Origin: CAYVTV01 sp964526475
GTDB lineage: Bacteria; Bacteroidota; Bacteroidia; Bacteroidales; GCA-2748055
Direction: 5' to 3'
Assembly (NCBI GenBank): GCA_964526475.1
Contig: CAZGKF010000019.1
Span: forward strand, 1-48,815
DNA length: 48,815 bases
Below, in pieces: positions 33,449 through 43,099 of the stretch. Position numbers and translations under genes: made by a program. The notes under the pieces are model-generated. The model was not told the origin of the DNA. It did no database searches and was given only the letters and a program-made list of their open reading frames with translations. Every line of letters begins with the position of its first letter. The first letter of the stretch is position 1.

Positions 33449-34438
33449 ATGGCAGAGTCAAATTTTGTGGATTATGTCAGGATATTTTGCAGATCGGGCA
33501 AGGGCGGAGCAGGATCTGCTCATCTCAGGAGAGAAAAATTTGTTCCGAAGGGAGGCCCTGATGGTGGCGACGGAGGAAGGGGAGGCCATGTGATAGTAAA
33601 GGGAAACAGTAATCTTTGGACACTCCTTCATCTTAAATTTCAGAAGCATGTGCATGCTTCCAATGGTGAGAGCGGAAGCTCTGCATTGAAAACTGGTGCC
33701 GATGGAAAAGATGCTGTTATTGAAGTTCCGCCGGGTACGGTAGCGAAAAATGCTGAAACAGGAGAATTCCTGTTTGAAATAACGGAACATGAGGAGAGCA
33801 AAATTCTTCTGAGGGGTGGAAGGGGAGGCCTCGGGAATGACCATTTTAAATCTGCTACCAACCAGACGCCCCGCTATGCCCAGCCTGGTGAGCCAGGGGA
33901 GGAGGGATGGCAGATACTGGAGTTAAAAGTTCTGGCCGACGTGGGTTTGGTAGGTTTCCCCAACGCCGGAAAGTCAACATTACTGTCTGTTATCTCGGCC
34001 GCAACTCCTAAAATTGCAGATTATCCTTTTACAACACTTACTCCTAATCTTGGTATAGTTTCATATTTCGAAGGTTATTCATTTATTATGGCTGATATTC
34101 CGGGTATCATTGAGGGTGCCAGTGAAGGGAAAGGTCTGGGAACAAGGTTCCTCCGGCATATTGAACGGAATTCAGTACTTCTGTTTATGATCCCTGCTGA
34201 CAGCCGTGATATTAATGATGAGTACGAAATACTGTTTAATGAATTACGACTGTATAATCCTGAACTTCTCGATAAAAAAAGGATGCTGGCGATCACCAAA
34301 TCCGATCTGCTTGATAATGAACTTGTGAAAGAGATGAGGAAAGAAATGCCACCACTTCCATATGTTTTTATTTCATCCTTTACCGGAATGGGAATACGTG
34401 AGTTGAAAGATAAACTCTGGTCATTACTCAATTCATAA
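33449..34438 (+). CDS. obg: Obg/CgtA GTPase
   Basis: 329 residues, the short form without the extra C-terminal OCT domain. The Gly-rich Obg fold covers about 1-160 (GKGGAGSAHLRREKFVPKGG, RGGRGGLGNDHFKSATN). The G domain has G1 GFPNAGKST near 168, G3 DIPGIIEGASEGKGLG and G4 TKSD. It is needed for late 50S ribosome assembly and stress control. Start ATG 33449 with GAAGGGA just before it. The PAP2 gene follows after four bases. Confidence 0.95.
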   Translation: MAESNFVDYVRIFCRSGKGGAGSAHLRREKFVPKGGPDGGDGGRGGHVIVKGNSNLWTLLHLKFQKHVHASNGESGSSALKTGADGKDAVIEVPPGTVAKNAETGEFLFEITEHEESKILLRGGRGGLGNDHFKSATNQTPRYAQPGEPGEEGWQILELKVLADVGLVGFPNAGKSTLLSVISAATPKIADYPFTTLTPNLGIVSYFEGYSFIMADIPGIIEGASEGKGLGTRFLRHIERNSVLLFMIPADSRDINDEYEILFNELRLYNPELLDKKRMLAITKSDLLDNELVKEMRKEMPPLPYVFISSFTGMGIRELKDKLWSLLNS

Positions 34439-34442
34439 GTAT

Positions 34443-34997
34443 ATGCTTGACTTTCTTCATAAAATAGATGTATTTGTTTTTCTGTTTCTGAACGGACTTC
34501 ATAATGATTTTTTCGATGGTGTTATGTGGTGGATTAGTGCTAAATATACCTGGATTCCCTTTTATGCCTTAATTTTAGGATGGCTTATATACAGATACCG
34601 CTTAAAATCGATTATACTAATCGTCTCCATAGGATTACTTATTACCGCAAGCGACCAGGGTTCGGTTCATTTGTTTAAAAATATCTTCGAACGCCTGAGA
34701 CCCTGCCATAATCCTGAACTGGAGGGGTTGGTGCACCTTGTGAACAACCGTTGCGGCGGGAAGTATGGCTTTGTTTCATCTCATGCTGCCAATGTTTTTG
34801 CATTGGCATCCTTTCTGATACCTTTCCTCCGCAGGAAGTTGTTTATTATAATAATAACATGCTGGGCAATTATTGTAAGCTACAGCCGGATATACCTGGG
34901 AGTACATTATCCTTTCGACATCCTTGGTGGAGCAGCATTTGGATGTCTTATCGGATATGGATTCTCAAGGGTGGTGAGGAGTTGGTTGAGGGATTGA
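34443..34997 (+). CDS. PAP2-family membrane phosphatase
   Basis: 184 residues with about five membrane helices. The three-part PAP2 active site is intact: KNIFERLRP, then FVSSHAANVFALA (catalytic His) and SRIYLGVHYPFDILGG. Members dephosphorylate undecaprenyl pyrophosphate, phosphatidylglycerol phosphate or phosphatidic acid at the membrane; the substrate cannot be told here. It directly follows obg with four bases between and is likely co-transcribed with it. It converges with mntP 71 bases later. Confidence 0.88.
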   Translation: MLDFLHKIDVFVFLFLNGLHNDFFDGVMWWISAKYTWIPFYALILGWLIYRYRLKSIILIVSIGLLITASDQGSVHLFKNIFERLRPCHNPELEGLVHLVNNRCGGKYGFVSSHAANVFALASFLIPFLRRKLFIIIITCWAIIVSYSRIYLGVHYPFDILGGAAFGCLIGYGFSRVVRSWLRD

Positions 34998-35068
34998 TTC
35001 TTTAAGGTATATTTCTAAAAACATACGGTTTCATTTATATCAGAAATGGGATTTTTTGTGAAATCAAT

Positions 35069-35629
35069 TTAAATAGCAGAGTGTTCAAATAATATTTTTA
35101 TTCCTATGATCAACAGGATTATACCCCCGGCCATTTCGATATTTTTCCCCAAACTTTTTCCTGCTGTTTTACCAAAGAGCATTCCCAGCATGGCTGAAAT
35201 GTAAGTGGTAAATCCGATTATTCCTGCCGATAACAAAATATTTACATTTATGAAAGCAAAACTCACTCCGACGATTAGGGCATCAATACTGGTTGCAATG
35301 GCAATTCCAATAAGTACAAGAGGTTTAAAAGGATCAAATTCCTTTTTCCCCCCTTCTTTCTTAAAACCTTCTATGATCATCTTTATCCCTATTATGGAAA
35401 GAAGTCCAAATGCAATCCAGTGATCAGCATGACTAAAGATATCATTAATCTGGGAGCCCAGAACCCAACCTAATATGGGCATAAGGCACTGAAAAACAGT
35501 TAATGTCAGAGCAATCTTTGACGCCTGCCAGAACTTAATTTGGAAAACCGACAGACCAATGATTATTGAAACAGCGAAAGTATCAAAGCTCAAGCCAATG
35601 GCAATTAAGAGTAAAAAAAGTATATCCAT
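35069..35629 (-). CDS. mntP: Manganese efflux pump MntP
   Basis: 186 residues with six predicted membrane helices. The family signatures are the acidic helix starts GLSFDTFAVSI (helix 1) and IAIATSIDALIVGVSFA (helix 4), both with the Asp residues needed for Mn2+ export. The length is standard. It is 24 bases downstream of lplA on the same strand. That gap is too short to contain a yybP-ykoY manganese riboswitch, so it probably relies on the lplA promoter. Confidence 0.9.
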   Translation of the reverse strand: MDILFLLLIAIGLSFDTFAVSIIIGLSVFQIKFWQASKIALTLTVFQCLMPILGWVLGSQINDIFSHADHWIAFGLLSIIGIKMIIEGFKKEGGKKEFDPFKPLVLIGIAIATSIDALIVGVSFAFINVNILLSAGIIGFTTYISAMLGMLFGKTAGKSLGKNIEMAGGIILLIIGIKILFEHSAI

Positions 35630-35653
35630 ACAGAATAAATATAAGAAAATGCT

Positions 35654-36634
35654 TTAAAAAATTCCCTCCAGAATCATTTGCATGTTCATATGTTTAAAAT
35701 AGTTTTCCATATCCTTCCCTGAAAGATATTCCCTGATCTCATCCGGATCATGACGCATACCTGTAAGTAATTTTTCAATGGCATCAATTTCATGCCGGTG
35801 GAAAAAGTCGCTATGGATTTTGATATCCCGGATATTCCCTTTTTCCACATTGAGGTGAAATACCAGGTTTCCTTTATTGGTTCGTATAAGCTTCTCAAAC
35901 TTGTACATTGGGGAATAGCCAAAATTCCATTCCCATTGGGCGTACTTTTCATTGCGTAGTTTTTCAATTTCAAGTATATCTTCCGGGGTATATTCATAAA
36001 AACGGGTACCTTCAAAGGTTTCCATAATATGATCCATGATAAGGTCCCTGAATTGAATTACATCCATCTTCTGTTCCAGGTACTCACTAATATTGGTCAC
36101 CCCCGATCTTATTGACTTCACTGCTTTGTCTTTAAACCTCAGGGGATTAGCTTTTAATGAGCCGGAGAGGTCAGCCATCTCGGAAGAAAACAATAGAGTG
36201 CCGTGGTGCAGAGTACGGTTTTTCATTACATGCTCTGCATTTCCGGAAATTTTTTTCCCGTCGATGGTAAGATCATTCCGTCCTTCAAATCTGGCATCTA
36301 TGGTTAATGTCTTTAAAACTTCCAGGATGGGTTGGGTGAACTTTTGAAAATTAACCAATTTTCCATCCTCACCCGTGACTATAAAGGTGAAATTGAGATT
36401 TCCCAGGTCATGGAAAACAGCTCCTCCACCGGATAACCTTCTCACTACCTTTATTTGCTTTTTCTTTATGTATTCCAGGTTGATCTCTGCGAGGGTATTC
36501 TGGTGTTTACCTACAATAACAGAAGGTTCGTTTCTCCAGAGCATGAAGCAGTCTTCCGTGAAGTTCCTGAGTACATATTCTTCCGCAGCAAGGTTAAAAT
36601 AAGCATCGGTATGAGGATCCCGAATACAAAGCAT
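35654..36634 (-). CDS. lplA: Lipoate-protein ligase
   Basis: 326 residues. The lipoate-AMP pocket shows VVRRLSGGGAVFHDLGNLNFTF (RRxxGGGxVxHD) and KISGNAEHVMKNRTLHHGTLLF. The C-terminal accessory domain begins near WEWNFGYSPMYKF. It activates free lipoate with ATP and attaches it to lipoyl domains of dehydrogenases and GcvH. All catalytic motifs are intact. It is divergent from plsC and probably co-transcribed with mntP. Confidence 0.93.
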   Translation of the reverse strand: MLCIRDPHTDAYFNLAAEEYVLRNFTEDCFMLWRNEPSVIVGKHQNTLAEINLEYIKKKQIKVVRRLSGGGAVFHDLGNLNFTFIVTGEDGKLVNFQKFTQPILEVLKTLTIDARFEGRNDLTIDGKKISGNAEHVMKNRTLHHGTLLFSSEMADLSGSLKANPLRFKDKAVKSIRSGVTNISEYLEQKMDVIQFRDLIMDHIMETFEGTRFYEYTPEDILEIEKLRNEKYAQWEWNFGYSPMYKFEKLIRTNKGNLVFHLNVEKGNIRDIKIHSDFFHRHEIDAIEKLLTGMRHDPDEIREYLSGKDMENYFKHMNMQMILEGIF

Positions 36635-36777
36635 TTTTTTCCAGGATTATGGACTGAGTGTTAGTTTTTATTATGCATGCAATATACATTAAACTGATAA
36701 GTTCTTTGCTTTTCAGAATATATTTTTATGATTTTTAAGACGCTGTGAAATAAGCATATATTTTTCCTAAAGAAATG

Positions 36778-36785
36778 TATTTTTG
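36778..36785 (+). promoter_or_regulatory. Candidate -7 box next to the plsC start
   Basis: TATTTTTG ends only four bases before ATG 36790. If real, transcription would start at or within a base or two of that ATG, giving a leaderless mRNA, and the in-frame ATG at 36775 would be upstream of the transcript. Confidence 0.35.
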
Positions 36786-36789
36786 CACA

Positions 36790-37542
36790 ATGAAGACTCA
36801 AAGACGAAATGGTTTAATAATTATCTCTGTTCTGCTATGGATGCATTTTATGGTTTCATCCATAATCCTGAGTCCTTTTCTGGTTTTGTTATGGCTCTTT
36901 ACCAGACCATTTGACAGGCAATTGCGTATTCTGCATCTTTTTTCCTGTTTCTGGGGGGCGCAGTATATTTGGGTTAACCCATTTTGGTCTTTAAAAATCA
37001 TTAACAGGGAGAATTTTGACGAAACAATACCTCATGTTATTGTCTGCAACCATCAGAGCCTTGTAGACATTCTGGTTATATACAGTTTGTTCAGGCATTT
37101 CAAATGGACATCCAAGGCGGAGAATTTTCGGCTTCCTTTTGTTGGATGGGTACTTTCCCTTAATAATTCTATTCGCATCTACAGGAGAGCTTCGAATGCC
37201 TATGAGAAATTTGCATTTCAGGCTCGTAAAGCTCTTAAAGCAAACAGTTCCATTGTAGTTTTCCCTGAAGGGACAAGATCTCCGGATGGCACGCTGGGGA
37301 GATTTAAGGATGGTGCATTTATGCTGGCACATGAGGAAAAAGTTTCTATACTTCCAATGGTACTTGATGGCACCTCTGCCGCTGTACCAAAAAAGGGATG
37401 GGTTATTAGGGGGAAACAAAGGATTTTTTTAAAAGTACTCCATCCTGTACCTTATGCTTCCTTTAAAGATCTTTCAGTAAAAGATACCACTGCTATGATC
37501 CGTAATATTATAAAGGAAGAGTATTCCTCTTTAAAATCATAA
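36790..37542 (+). CDS. plsC: 1-acyl-glycerol-3-phosphate acyltransferase
   Basis: 250 residues. A hydrophobic N-terminal segment (about 9-36) anchors it in the membrane. The acyltransferase block I NHQSLVDIL (HX4D) and block III FPEGTRSPDG are intact, with SIRIYRRA between. It makes phosphatidic acid from lysophosphatidic acid. The start is ATG 36790; an ATG five codons upstream (36775) is also in frame but overlaps a promoter box. It is a single rightward gene with a decayed gene behind it. Confidence 0.9.
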   Translation: MKTQRRNGLIIISVLLWMHFMVSSIILSPFLVLLWLFTRPFDRQLRILHLFSCFWGAQYIWVNPFWSLKIINRENFDETIPHVIVCNHQSLVDILVIYSLFRHFKWTSKAENFRLPFVGWVLSLNNSIRIYRRASNAYEKFAFQARKALKANSSIVVFPEGTRSPDGTLGRFKDGAFMLAHEEKVSILPMVLDGTSAAVPKKGWVIRGKQRIFLKVLHPVPYASFKDLSVKDTTAMIRNIIKEEYSSLKS

Positions 37543-37593
37543 AAAATCAATAAAGATTTTTTCCCCAAGGTTCCTGGAAAGATACTTCGGAAA

Positions 37594-37927
37594 ATGGCTT
37601 ATCTGGATGATCAGGAAGAGATATTGCATCGATATATGAGGGAATATCAAAATTGGGAAGAGCAAGTCGGAAACATATATTAGATTTCTTGAACTACATA
37701 ATTACTGTCTGATCTCCGTTTACGAGGAAATAATTATCAACAGCAGAACAGGTGAAAAAACACAAAATAGTTCTGTTTATAAAGAACTGCCGGTAGGGGA
37801 AATAAATAATGAGTGGGAATGGATATTCGATACACCTCAAAGGCATCACAGATATTCCGGGACAATATTTAAGGTTAAGGCCGTATATAAGCAGAAACTT
37901 CCTTCATTCAGCCCTATTACGGATTGA
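37594..37927 (+). pseudogene. Decayed gene with internal deletion and frameshift
   Basis: Within the 495 bases between plsC and parE two open stretches read as protein. Frame one, from ATG 37594, gives MAYLDDQEEILHRYM and so on for 29 codons to TAG at 37681. The next frame is open from about 37640 to TGA 37925-37927 and gives FLELHNYCLISVYEEI, then NNEWEWIFDT and TIFKVKAVY. From memory these look like the first 30 and last 80 or so residues of one Bacteroidales conserved hypothetical family of roughly 230-250 residues (start MxYLDDQ, end WxWxFDT plus KVKA). If so, the middle is deleted and the frame is broken. The rest of the gap holds the parE promoter. Confidence 0.5.
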
Positions 37928-38011
37928 ATAAGGGCATCCTCGCTATAAGTATAAACTGCCTGTTAATTTCTTTGTTGAAAAAACAAATGTCTCTGCTGGT
38001 CTTGTTTTATA

Positions 38012-38019
38012 TATATTTG
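38012..38019 (+). promoter_or_regulatory. Candidate -7 box of parE
   Basis: TATATTTG matches TAnnTTTG, 18 bases before ATG 38038. It rules out the longer in-frame TTG start at 37924. Confidence 0.45.
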
Positions 38020-38037
38020 CACAAATTTAGATGGATC

Positions 38038-39912
38038 ATGAGCGCAAATTATTCGGAAGACAGTATCAGAACACTCGACTGGAAAGAGCATATCCGGAAA
38101 CGTCCGGGTATGTATATTGGAAAACTGGGCGACGGATCATCCCCGGATGATGGTATCTATGTGCTTATTAAAGAAGTGCTCGACAATTCAGTCGATGAAT
38201 TTATGATGGGTTACGGGAAAACCATCGAACTGAAGATAGATGAAAAAGTTGTATCTGTGAGGGATTATGGCCGTGGTATCCCGTTAGGCAAGCTGACAGA
38301 TGCCGTTTCTAAAATGAACACGGGGGCTAAGTATGATTCCAAAGTTTTTAAGAAGTCGGTAGGATTAAACGGGGTGGGCATAAAAGCTGTAAATGCACTT
38401 TCCTCAAGTTTTGTGATTCAGTCTGTGAGAGAAGGTATTTCCCGGCAGATTGAGTTTGCACAGGGGGAATTGATATCGGAACAATCTGAGGAGAAAACTA
38501 TTTTATCAAACGGAACTATTCTGTATTTCACTCCGGATGAAACTATGTTCGGACACTTTCGGTTCATCCCGGAATACGTGGAAAGCATGCTCAAGAACTA
38601 CGTATATTTGAATACCGGTCTTACCATAATCTTCAACGGGGAAAAATATTCTTCCAGGAATGGATTACTCGATCTGCTGACGGAAAACATGGGAGGTGAA
38701 GGCTTATATCCGATAATACATCTGAAGAATCACGATATTGAAGTGGCTTTAACGCATGGTGATCAATATGGAGAGGAATACTATAGTTTTGTCAACGGTC
38801 AGCACACCACTCAGGGAGGCACACATTTATTAGCATTTAAGGAGGCGGTGGTTAAAACTATTCGCGATTTCTATAAGAAAGATTTTGATCCTTCCGACAT
38901 CAGGGCTTCTATTATTTCTGCCGTAAGTGTTAAAATCGAGGAGCCGGTTTTTGAATCGCAGACTAAAACAAAACTGGGTTCTAAGGATATAGGTCCGGAT
39001 GGACCCTCAGTGAGAAATTTCATTATGAATTTCCTTACTTCAAAGCTCAACGACTATCTTCATAAAAATCAGGACACAGCATCCCTACTTTTAAAAAAGA
39101 TACAGGAATCGGAAAAAGAAAGAAAAGCTATCTCCGGAATACAGAAACTTGCCAGAGACAGGGCCAGAAAAGCCAGTTTGCATAACAGGAAACTTCGTGA
39201 TTGCCGCATACACTATAATACGAATGAAGAACGTAAGGAAGAATCAACGATATTTATTACAGAAGGAGATTCTGCAAGCGGTTCTCTCACAAAATCAAGG
39301 GATGTTAATACACAGGCAGTTTTTAGCCTTAAAGGAAAACCTTTAAATACCTATGGACTTACAAAGAAAATTGTTTATGAAAATGAAGAATTCAATTTAT
39401 TGCAGGCAGCATTGAATATTGAGGAGGGACTGGATACTTTGCGGTATAAAAATGTTGTTATTGCTACAGATGCTGATGTTGACGGAATGCACATACGCCT
39501 TCTTCTTATAACATTCTTTCTTCAGTTTTTTCCGAATCTTGTCAGAAAAGGACATCTCTATGTGCTTAAAACGCCTTTGTTCAGAGTTCGTGATAAAAAT
39601 CATACAATATATTGTTATTCTGAGCAGGAGCGACTGGATGCTGTAAAAAAATTTGGGAGAAATGCTGAAATTACAAGGTTTAAGGGCCTGGGCGAAATAT
39701 CACCTGATGAATTTAAAAATTTTATCGGCAGGGATATTAAACTTGAACCGGTGAGACTACATAAGGATGATTCAATTCATGATATACTTGAATTCTATAT
39801 GGGAAAAAATACTCCTGACCGACAGGACTTTATTATCAGCAATCTGAAAGTAGAAGATGATGTTATTGAAGATGAAACGGAAGTTCTGGAGTTGGCTGAT
39901 GATTTGGTGTAA
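38038..39912 (+). CDS. parE: Topoisomerase IV subunit B
   Basis: 624 residues. The GHKL ATPase has KRPGMYIG, the EVLDNSVDEF motif, VRDYGRGIP and GLNGVGIKAVNAL. The TOPRIM domain has EGDSASGSLTK (near residue 408) and ATDADVDGMHIR. The end is the GLGEISPDEF type. The absence of long gyrase-specific insertions and the partnership with the parC gene downstream identify it as ParE rather than GyrB. It decatenates daughter chromosomes together with ParC. Start ATG 38038; the in-frame TTG 38 codons upstream is excluded by the promoter. parC follows after 20 bases. Confidence 0.93.
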   Translation: MSANYSEDSIRTLDWKEHIRKRPGMYIGKLGDGSSPDDGIYVLIKEVLDNSVDEFMMGYGKTIELKIDEKVVSVRDYGRGIPLGKLTDAVSKMNTGAKYDSKVFKKSVGLNGVGIKAVNALSSSFVIQSVREGISRQIEFAQGELISEQSEEKTILSNGTILYFTPDETMFGHFRFIPEYVESMLKNYVYLNTGLTIIFNGEKYSSRNGLLDLLTENMGGEGLYPIIHLKNHDIEVALTHGDQYGEEYYSFVNGQHTTQGGTHLLAFKEAVVKTIRDFYKKDFDPSDIRASIISAVSVKIEEPVFESQTKTKLGSKDIGPDGPSVRNFIMNFLTSKLNDYLHKNQDTASLLLKKIQESEKERKAISGIQKLARDRARKASLHNRKLRDCRIHYNTNEERKEESTIFITEGDSASGSLTKSRDVNTQAVFSLKGKPLNTYGLTKKIVYENEEFNLLQAALNIEEGLDTLRYKNVVIATDADVDGMHIRLLLITFFLQFFPNLVRKGHLYVLKTPLFRVRDKNHTIYCYSEQERLDAVKKFGRNAEITRFKGLGEISPDEFKNFIGRDIKLEPVRLHKDDSIHDILEFYMGKNTPDRQDFIISNLKVEDDVIEDETEVLELADDLV

Positions 39913-39932
39913 GATTTTTAAGAATAAAGAAG

Positions 39933-42560
39933 ATGATAAATGATGAGGATATGAGTTCAGGGTTTGAGGAAGAGGAAATTTTTGAAATTAATCCCGACTC
40001 CGCTATCAGCATAGAGAAGGATGATTCACCAAGGATACTGCACCTTTCCGGCATGTACCAGGACTGGTTCCTTGATTATGCCTCCTATGTTATTCTCGAA
40101 CGTGCCGTTCCAAATATGGCTGACGGCTTGAAACCTGTGCAAAGGCGCATACTTTACTCAATGAAGCGTCTCGATGACGGACGTTACAACAAAGTTGCCA
40201 ATATCATCGGTCATACCATGCAGTTTCATCCTCACGGGGATGTCTCTATTGGTGATGCACTTGTTCAACTGGGTCAGAAAGACATTCTCATTGACACCCA
40301 GGGAAACTGGGGTAATATTTTAACTGGCGATGGAGCTGCTGCTCCAAGATATATTGAAGCAAGGTTATCAAAAATTGCACTGGAAGTAGTTTTTAATCCC
40401 AAAGTAACAGAATGGAAACTTTCTTATGATGGAAGGAATAAAGAACCAGTAACTCTGCCTGTGAAATTCCCTCTTCTCCTCTCTCAGGGGGCAGAAGGTA
40501 TTGCTGTTGGCCTTTCCTCCAAAATACTTCCGCATAATTTTAATGAACTAATTGATGCAAGTATCTATTACCTGCAGAAAAAACCTTTTGAACTGTATCC
40601 TGATTTTCCTACTGGAGGTCTGATTGATATTGCAAGGTACAGCGACGGGCAAAGGGGCGGAATGGTACGTATCAGGGCGAAAATAGAGGTTTTCGATAAA
40701 AAATCGTTAATTATCAAAGAAATACCTTTTGGAAAGACATCCTCAGGAATAATTGATTCTATAGTAAAAGCTAATGAGAAAGGAAAAATTAAAATAAGGA
40801 AAATAGATGATAATACTGCTGAAAATGCCGAAATTATAGTTCATCTTGCACCAGGGATTAATCCCGGGAAAACAATTGATGCTCTTTACGCATTTACTGA
40901 GTGCGAAGTGCCTGTATCGGTTAATTGTTGTGTTATTCAGGATAATAAGCCTTTGTTTACGTCAGTGAGCAATGTTCTTATAATCAATACGGAGAATACT
41001 GTAAGGCTCCTGCGGGAAGAGTTGCAGATAAGACTTAATGAATTAAAGGAGGAATGGCATTTTTCTTCGCTGGAGAAAATATTCATTGAAAAAAGAATCT
41101 ACCGGCAAATTGAGGAGTGTGAGACTTGGGAAGCAATTATTGAAACAATAAGTAATGGATTAGAGCCTTATAAGACTCTTTTTTTACGTGAAATAAGCAT
41201 TGAGGATATCACAAAGCTTACAGAGATCAGGATCAAAAGAATCTCAAAATTTGATTCGAATAAAGCAGATGAAAAAATAAGGGGAATTGAAGACGAAATG
41301 GATGAGGTAAAGAACCACCTCTCAAATATTGTAAATTACACAATCAATTATTACCGGCAAATAAAAAAGAAATATGGCCGGAACAGGGAAAGAAGGACAG
41401 AGATAAGAAGTTTTGATAATATTGAAGCGGCCAAGGTTGCAGTGGCGAATGTAAAACTTTTTGTAAACAGGCAGGAAGGATTTTTTGGTACAGGCTTGAA
41501 GAAAGATGAATATGTATGTGATTGTTCTGATATAGATGAAATAATTGTTTTCAGAAAAGACGGTAAATATATCGTAACTAAAGTTGCAGAAAAGGTTTTC
41601 GCCGGAAAGGACATTGTTTACATAAATGTGTTTAAAAGAAATGATACTCGAACGATCTTTAATGTGGTTTATTTCGACGGGAATAGTGGATCTGCCATGA
41701 TGAAAAGGGCTCCGGTGACAGGTATTACAAGGGATAAGGAATATAGTTTCATACGTGAACACCGTAATTCCAAGATACTATACTTAACCGGGAATCCTAA
41801 CGGAGAAGCTGAAATTATTAAAGTATACCTTAAGCCACGACCCCGGTTAAAGAACCTTTTGCTTGAACTGGATTTCAGTGAACTTGCAGTTAAGGGTAAA
41901 GCTTCTACAGGAAATATTCTTACAAAGTATGCGGTTCATAAAATTGTAATGGCTGAAAAAGGTGTGTCAACACTTGGCGGAAGAAAAATCTGGTGGGATG
42001 AATATGTATTAAGGCTGAATGCCGATGCCCGTGGTATATGTCTCGGTGAATTCAGTGGTTCTGACCAGATACTGATAATTACCAAATCCGGGAATTTCCG
42101 GACCTGTAACTTCGACCTGAGTAATCATTTTGAGGATGATATATTAATTATTGAGAAATTTAAAAAAGATAAGATATTTTCTGTCGTTTATTATGATGCT
42201 GATGTATCACACTACTATGTTAAACGCTTTAATTTTGAAACTTCCTCGAAACAGCAGAGTTTTAAAGGAGATAACCCCGATTCCAGATTGATAAGGATAA
42301 CAGAGGTGGAATACCCGCGTCTTGAAATTAAATTTGGGGGTAAATATAAAAACAGACATCCGGAAATAATTGAAGTTGCTGATTTTATAGGAGTGAAAAG
42401 TTACAAGGCAAAAGGAAAACGTCTTTCGCAATATGAAGTCTCAGTCGTGGAGGAAATGGAACCTCTCATAAAAGAAACTCCTGTCCCTTCAGAACCTGAG
42501 TCTCCCCCGGATGAACCAACACCATTTAAGAAAAACGGCCAAATGTCACTTGACTTGTAA
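39933..42560 (+). CDS. parC: Topoisomerase IV subunit A
   Basis: 875 residues. The breakage-reunion core shows SYVILERAVPNMADGLKPVQRRILYSM, HPHGDVSIGDAL and GAAAPRYIEARLS with the catalytic Tyr near residue 140. The C-terminal part has beta-pinwheel-like repeats but no GyrA box (QRRGGKG), so it is ParC. The end is a Pro/Glu-rich tail (KETPVPSEPESPPDEP). It follows parE by 20 bases and precedes aroK by two bases; the three are probably one transcript. Confidence 0.93.
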   Translation: MINDEDMSSGFEEEEIFEINPDSAISIEKDDSPRILHLSGMYQDWFLDYASYVILERAVPNMADGLKPVQRRILYSMKRLDDGRYNKVANIIGHTMQFHPHGDVSIGDALVQLGQKDILIDTQGNWGNILTGDGAAAPRYIEARLSKIALEVVFNPKVTEWKLSYDGRNKEPVTLPVKFPLLLSQGAEGIAVGLSSKILPHNFNELIDASIYYLQKKPFELYPDFPTGGLIDIARYSDGQRGGMVRIRAKIEVFDKKSLIIKEIPFGKTSSGIIDSIVKANEKGKIKIRKIDDNTAENAEIIVHLAPGINPGKTIDALYAFTECEVPVSVNCCVIQDNKPLFTSVSNVLIINTENTVRLLREELQIRLNELKEEWHFSSLEKIFIEKRIYRQIEECETWEAIIETISNGLEPYKTLFLREISIEDITKLTEIRIKRISKFDSNKADEKIRGIEDEMDEVKNHLSNIVNYTINYYRQIKKKYGRNRERRTEIRSFDNIEAAKVAVANVKLFVNRQEGFFGTGLKKDEYVCDCSDIDEIIVFRKDGKYIVTKVAEKVFAGKDIVYINVFKRNDTRTIFNVVYFDGNSGSAMMKRAPVTGITRDKEYSFIREHRNSKILYLTGNPNGEAEIIKVYLKPRPRLKNLLLELDFSELAVKGKASTGNILTKYAVHKIVMAEKGVSTLGGRKIWWDEYVLRLNADARGICLGEFSGSDQILIITKSGNFRTCNFDLSNHFEDDILIIEKFKKDKIFSVVYYDADVSHYYVKRFNFETSSKQQSFKGDNPDSRLIRITEVEYPRLEIKFGGKYKNRHPEIIEVADFIGVKSYKAKGKRLSQYEVSVVEEMEPLIKETPVPSEPESPPDEPTPFKKNGQMSLDL

Positions 42561-42562
42561 AT

Positions 42563-43099
42563 ATGCCGGTAAAAATGAAAATATTTCTCTTAGGTTTTAT
42601 GGGCTCAGGAAAGTCAACCCTGGGTAAAAAACTTGCCGGCATACTCAGGTGTGATTTTTTCGATCTTGATGATATAATAGAGAGGAATGAAAAGCTTGGA
42701 ATCCCGGAAATTTTTATGCGGTATGGTGAAGATTTTTTCAGAATAAAAGAACGGAAAGCTCTGCTTGATCAGCTGCAAAAGAATAATTACGTTATGGCTG
42801 CAGGCGGGGGCACACCCTGCTTTTCCGATAATATGGAATTGATGAATTCTGCAGGCTTAACAGTTTATTTAAGGTTAAGGGAAGAAGTATTGTTTGAACG
42901 GCTTAAAGAAGAGTCTTCATCACGTCCTTTAATTATGAATTATTCCAGGGATGAACTCCGGAAATATATTACTGAGAAATTAGAAGAAAGAGAACCTTTT
43001 TACCTAAGGTCGGGTATAGTTGCAGATGAGTTGGAACAGACTCCGGAAAATATTGCAGAAAAAATAAGAGATTATAAACCGGGTAAAGGTTTAGCATGA
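42563..43099 (+). CDS. aroK: Shikimate kinase
   Basis: 178 residues. P-loop GFMGSGKSTLGKKLA at about residues 11-25, DLDDIIE (shikimate-binding Asp), the FRIKERKALL motif, AAGGGTPCF and the lid SSRPLI. It phosphorylates shikimate in aromatic amino acid synthesis. Start ATG 42563, two bases after the parC stop; a second ATG at 42575 is possible. The last 28 bases overlap the convergent transporter gene. Confidence 0.92.
   Translation: MPVKMKIFLLGFMGSGKSTLGKKLAGILRCDFFDLDDIIERNEKLGIPEIFMRYGEDFFRIKERKALLDQLQKNNYVMAAGGGTPCFSDNMELMNSAGLTVYLRLREEVLFERLKEESSSRPLIMNYSRDELRKYITEKLEEREPFYLRSGIVADELEQTPENIAEKIRDYKPGKGLA

Noticed and set aside
35630..35653. Manganese (yybP-ykoY) riboswitch before mntP.
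   Set aside because: Only 24 bases separate mntP from lplA, too short for the element.
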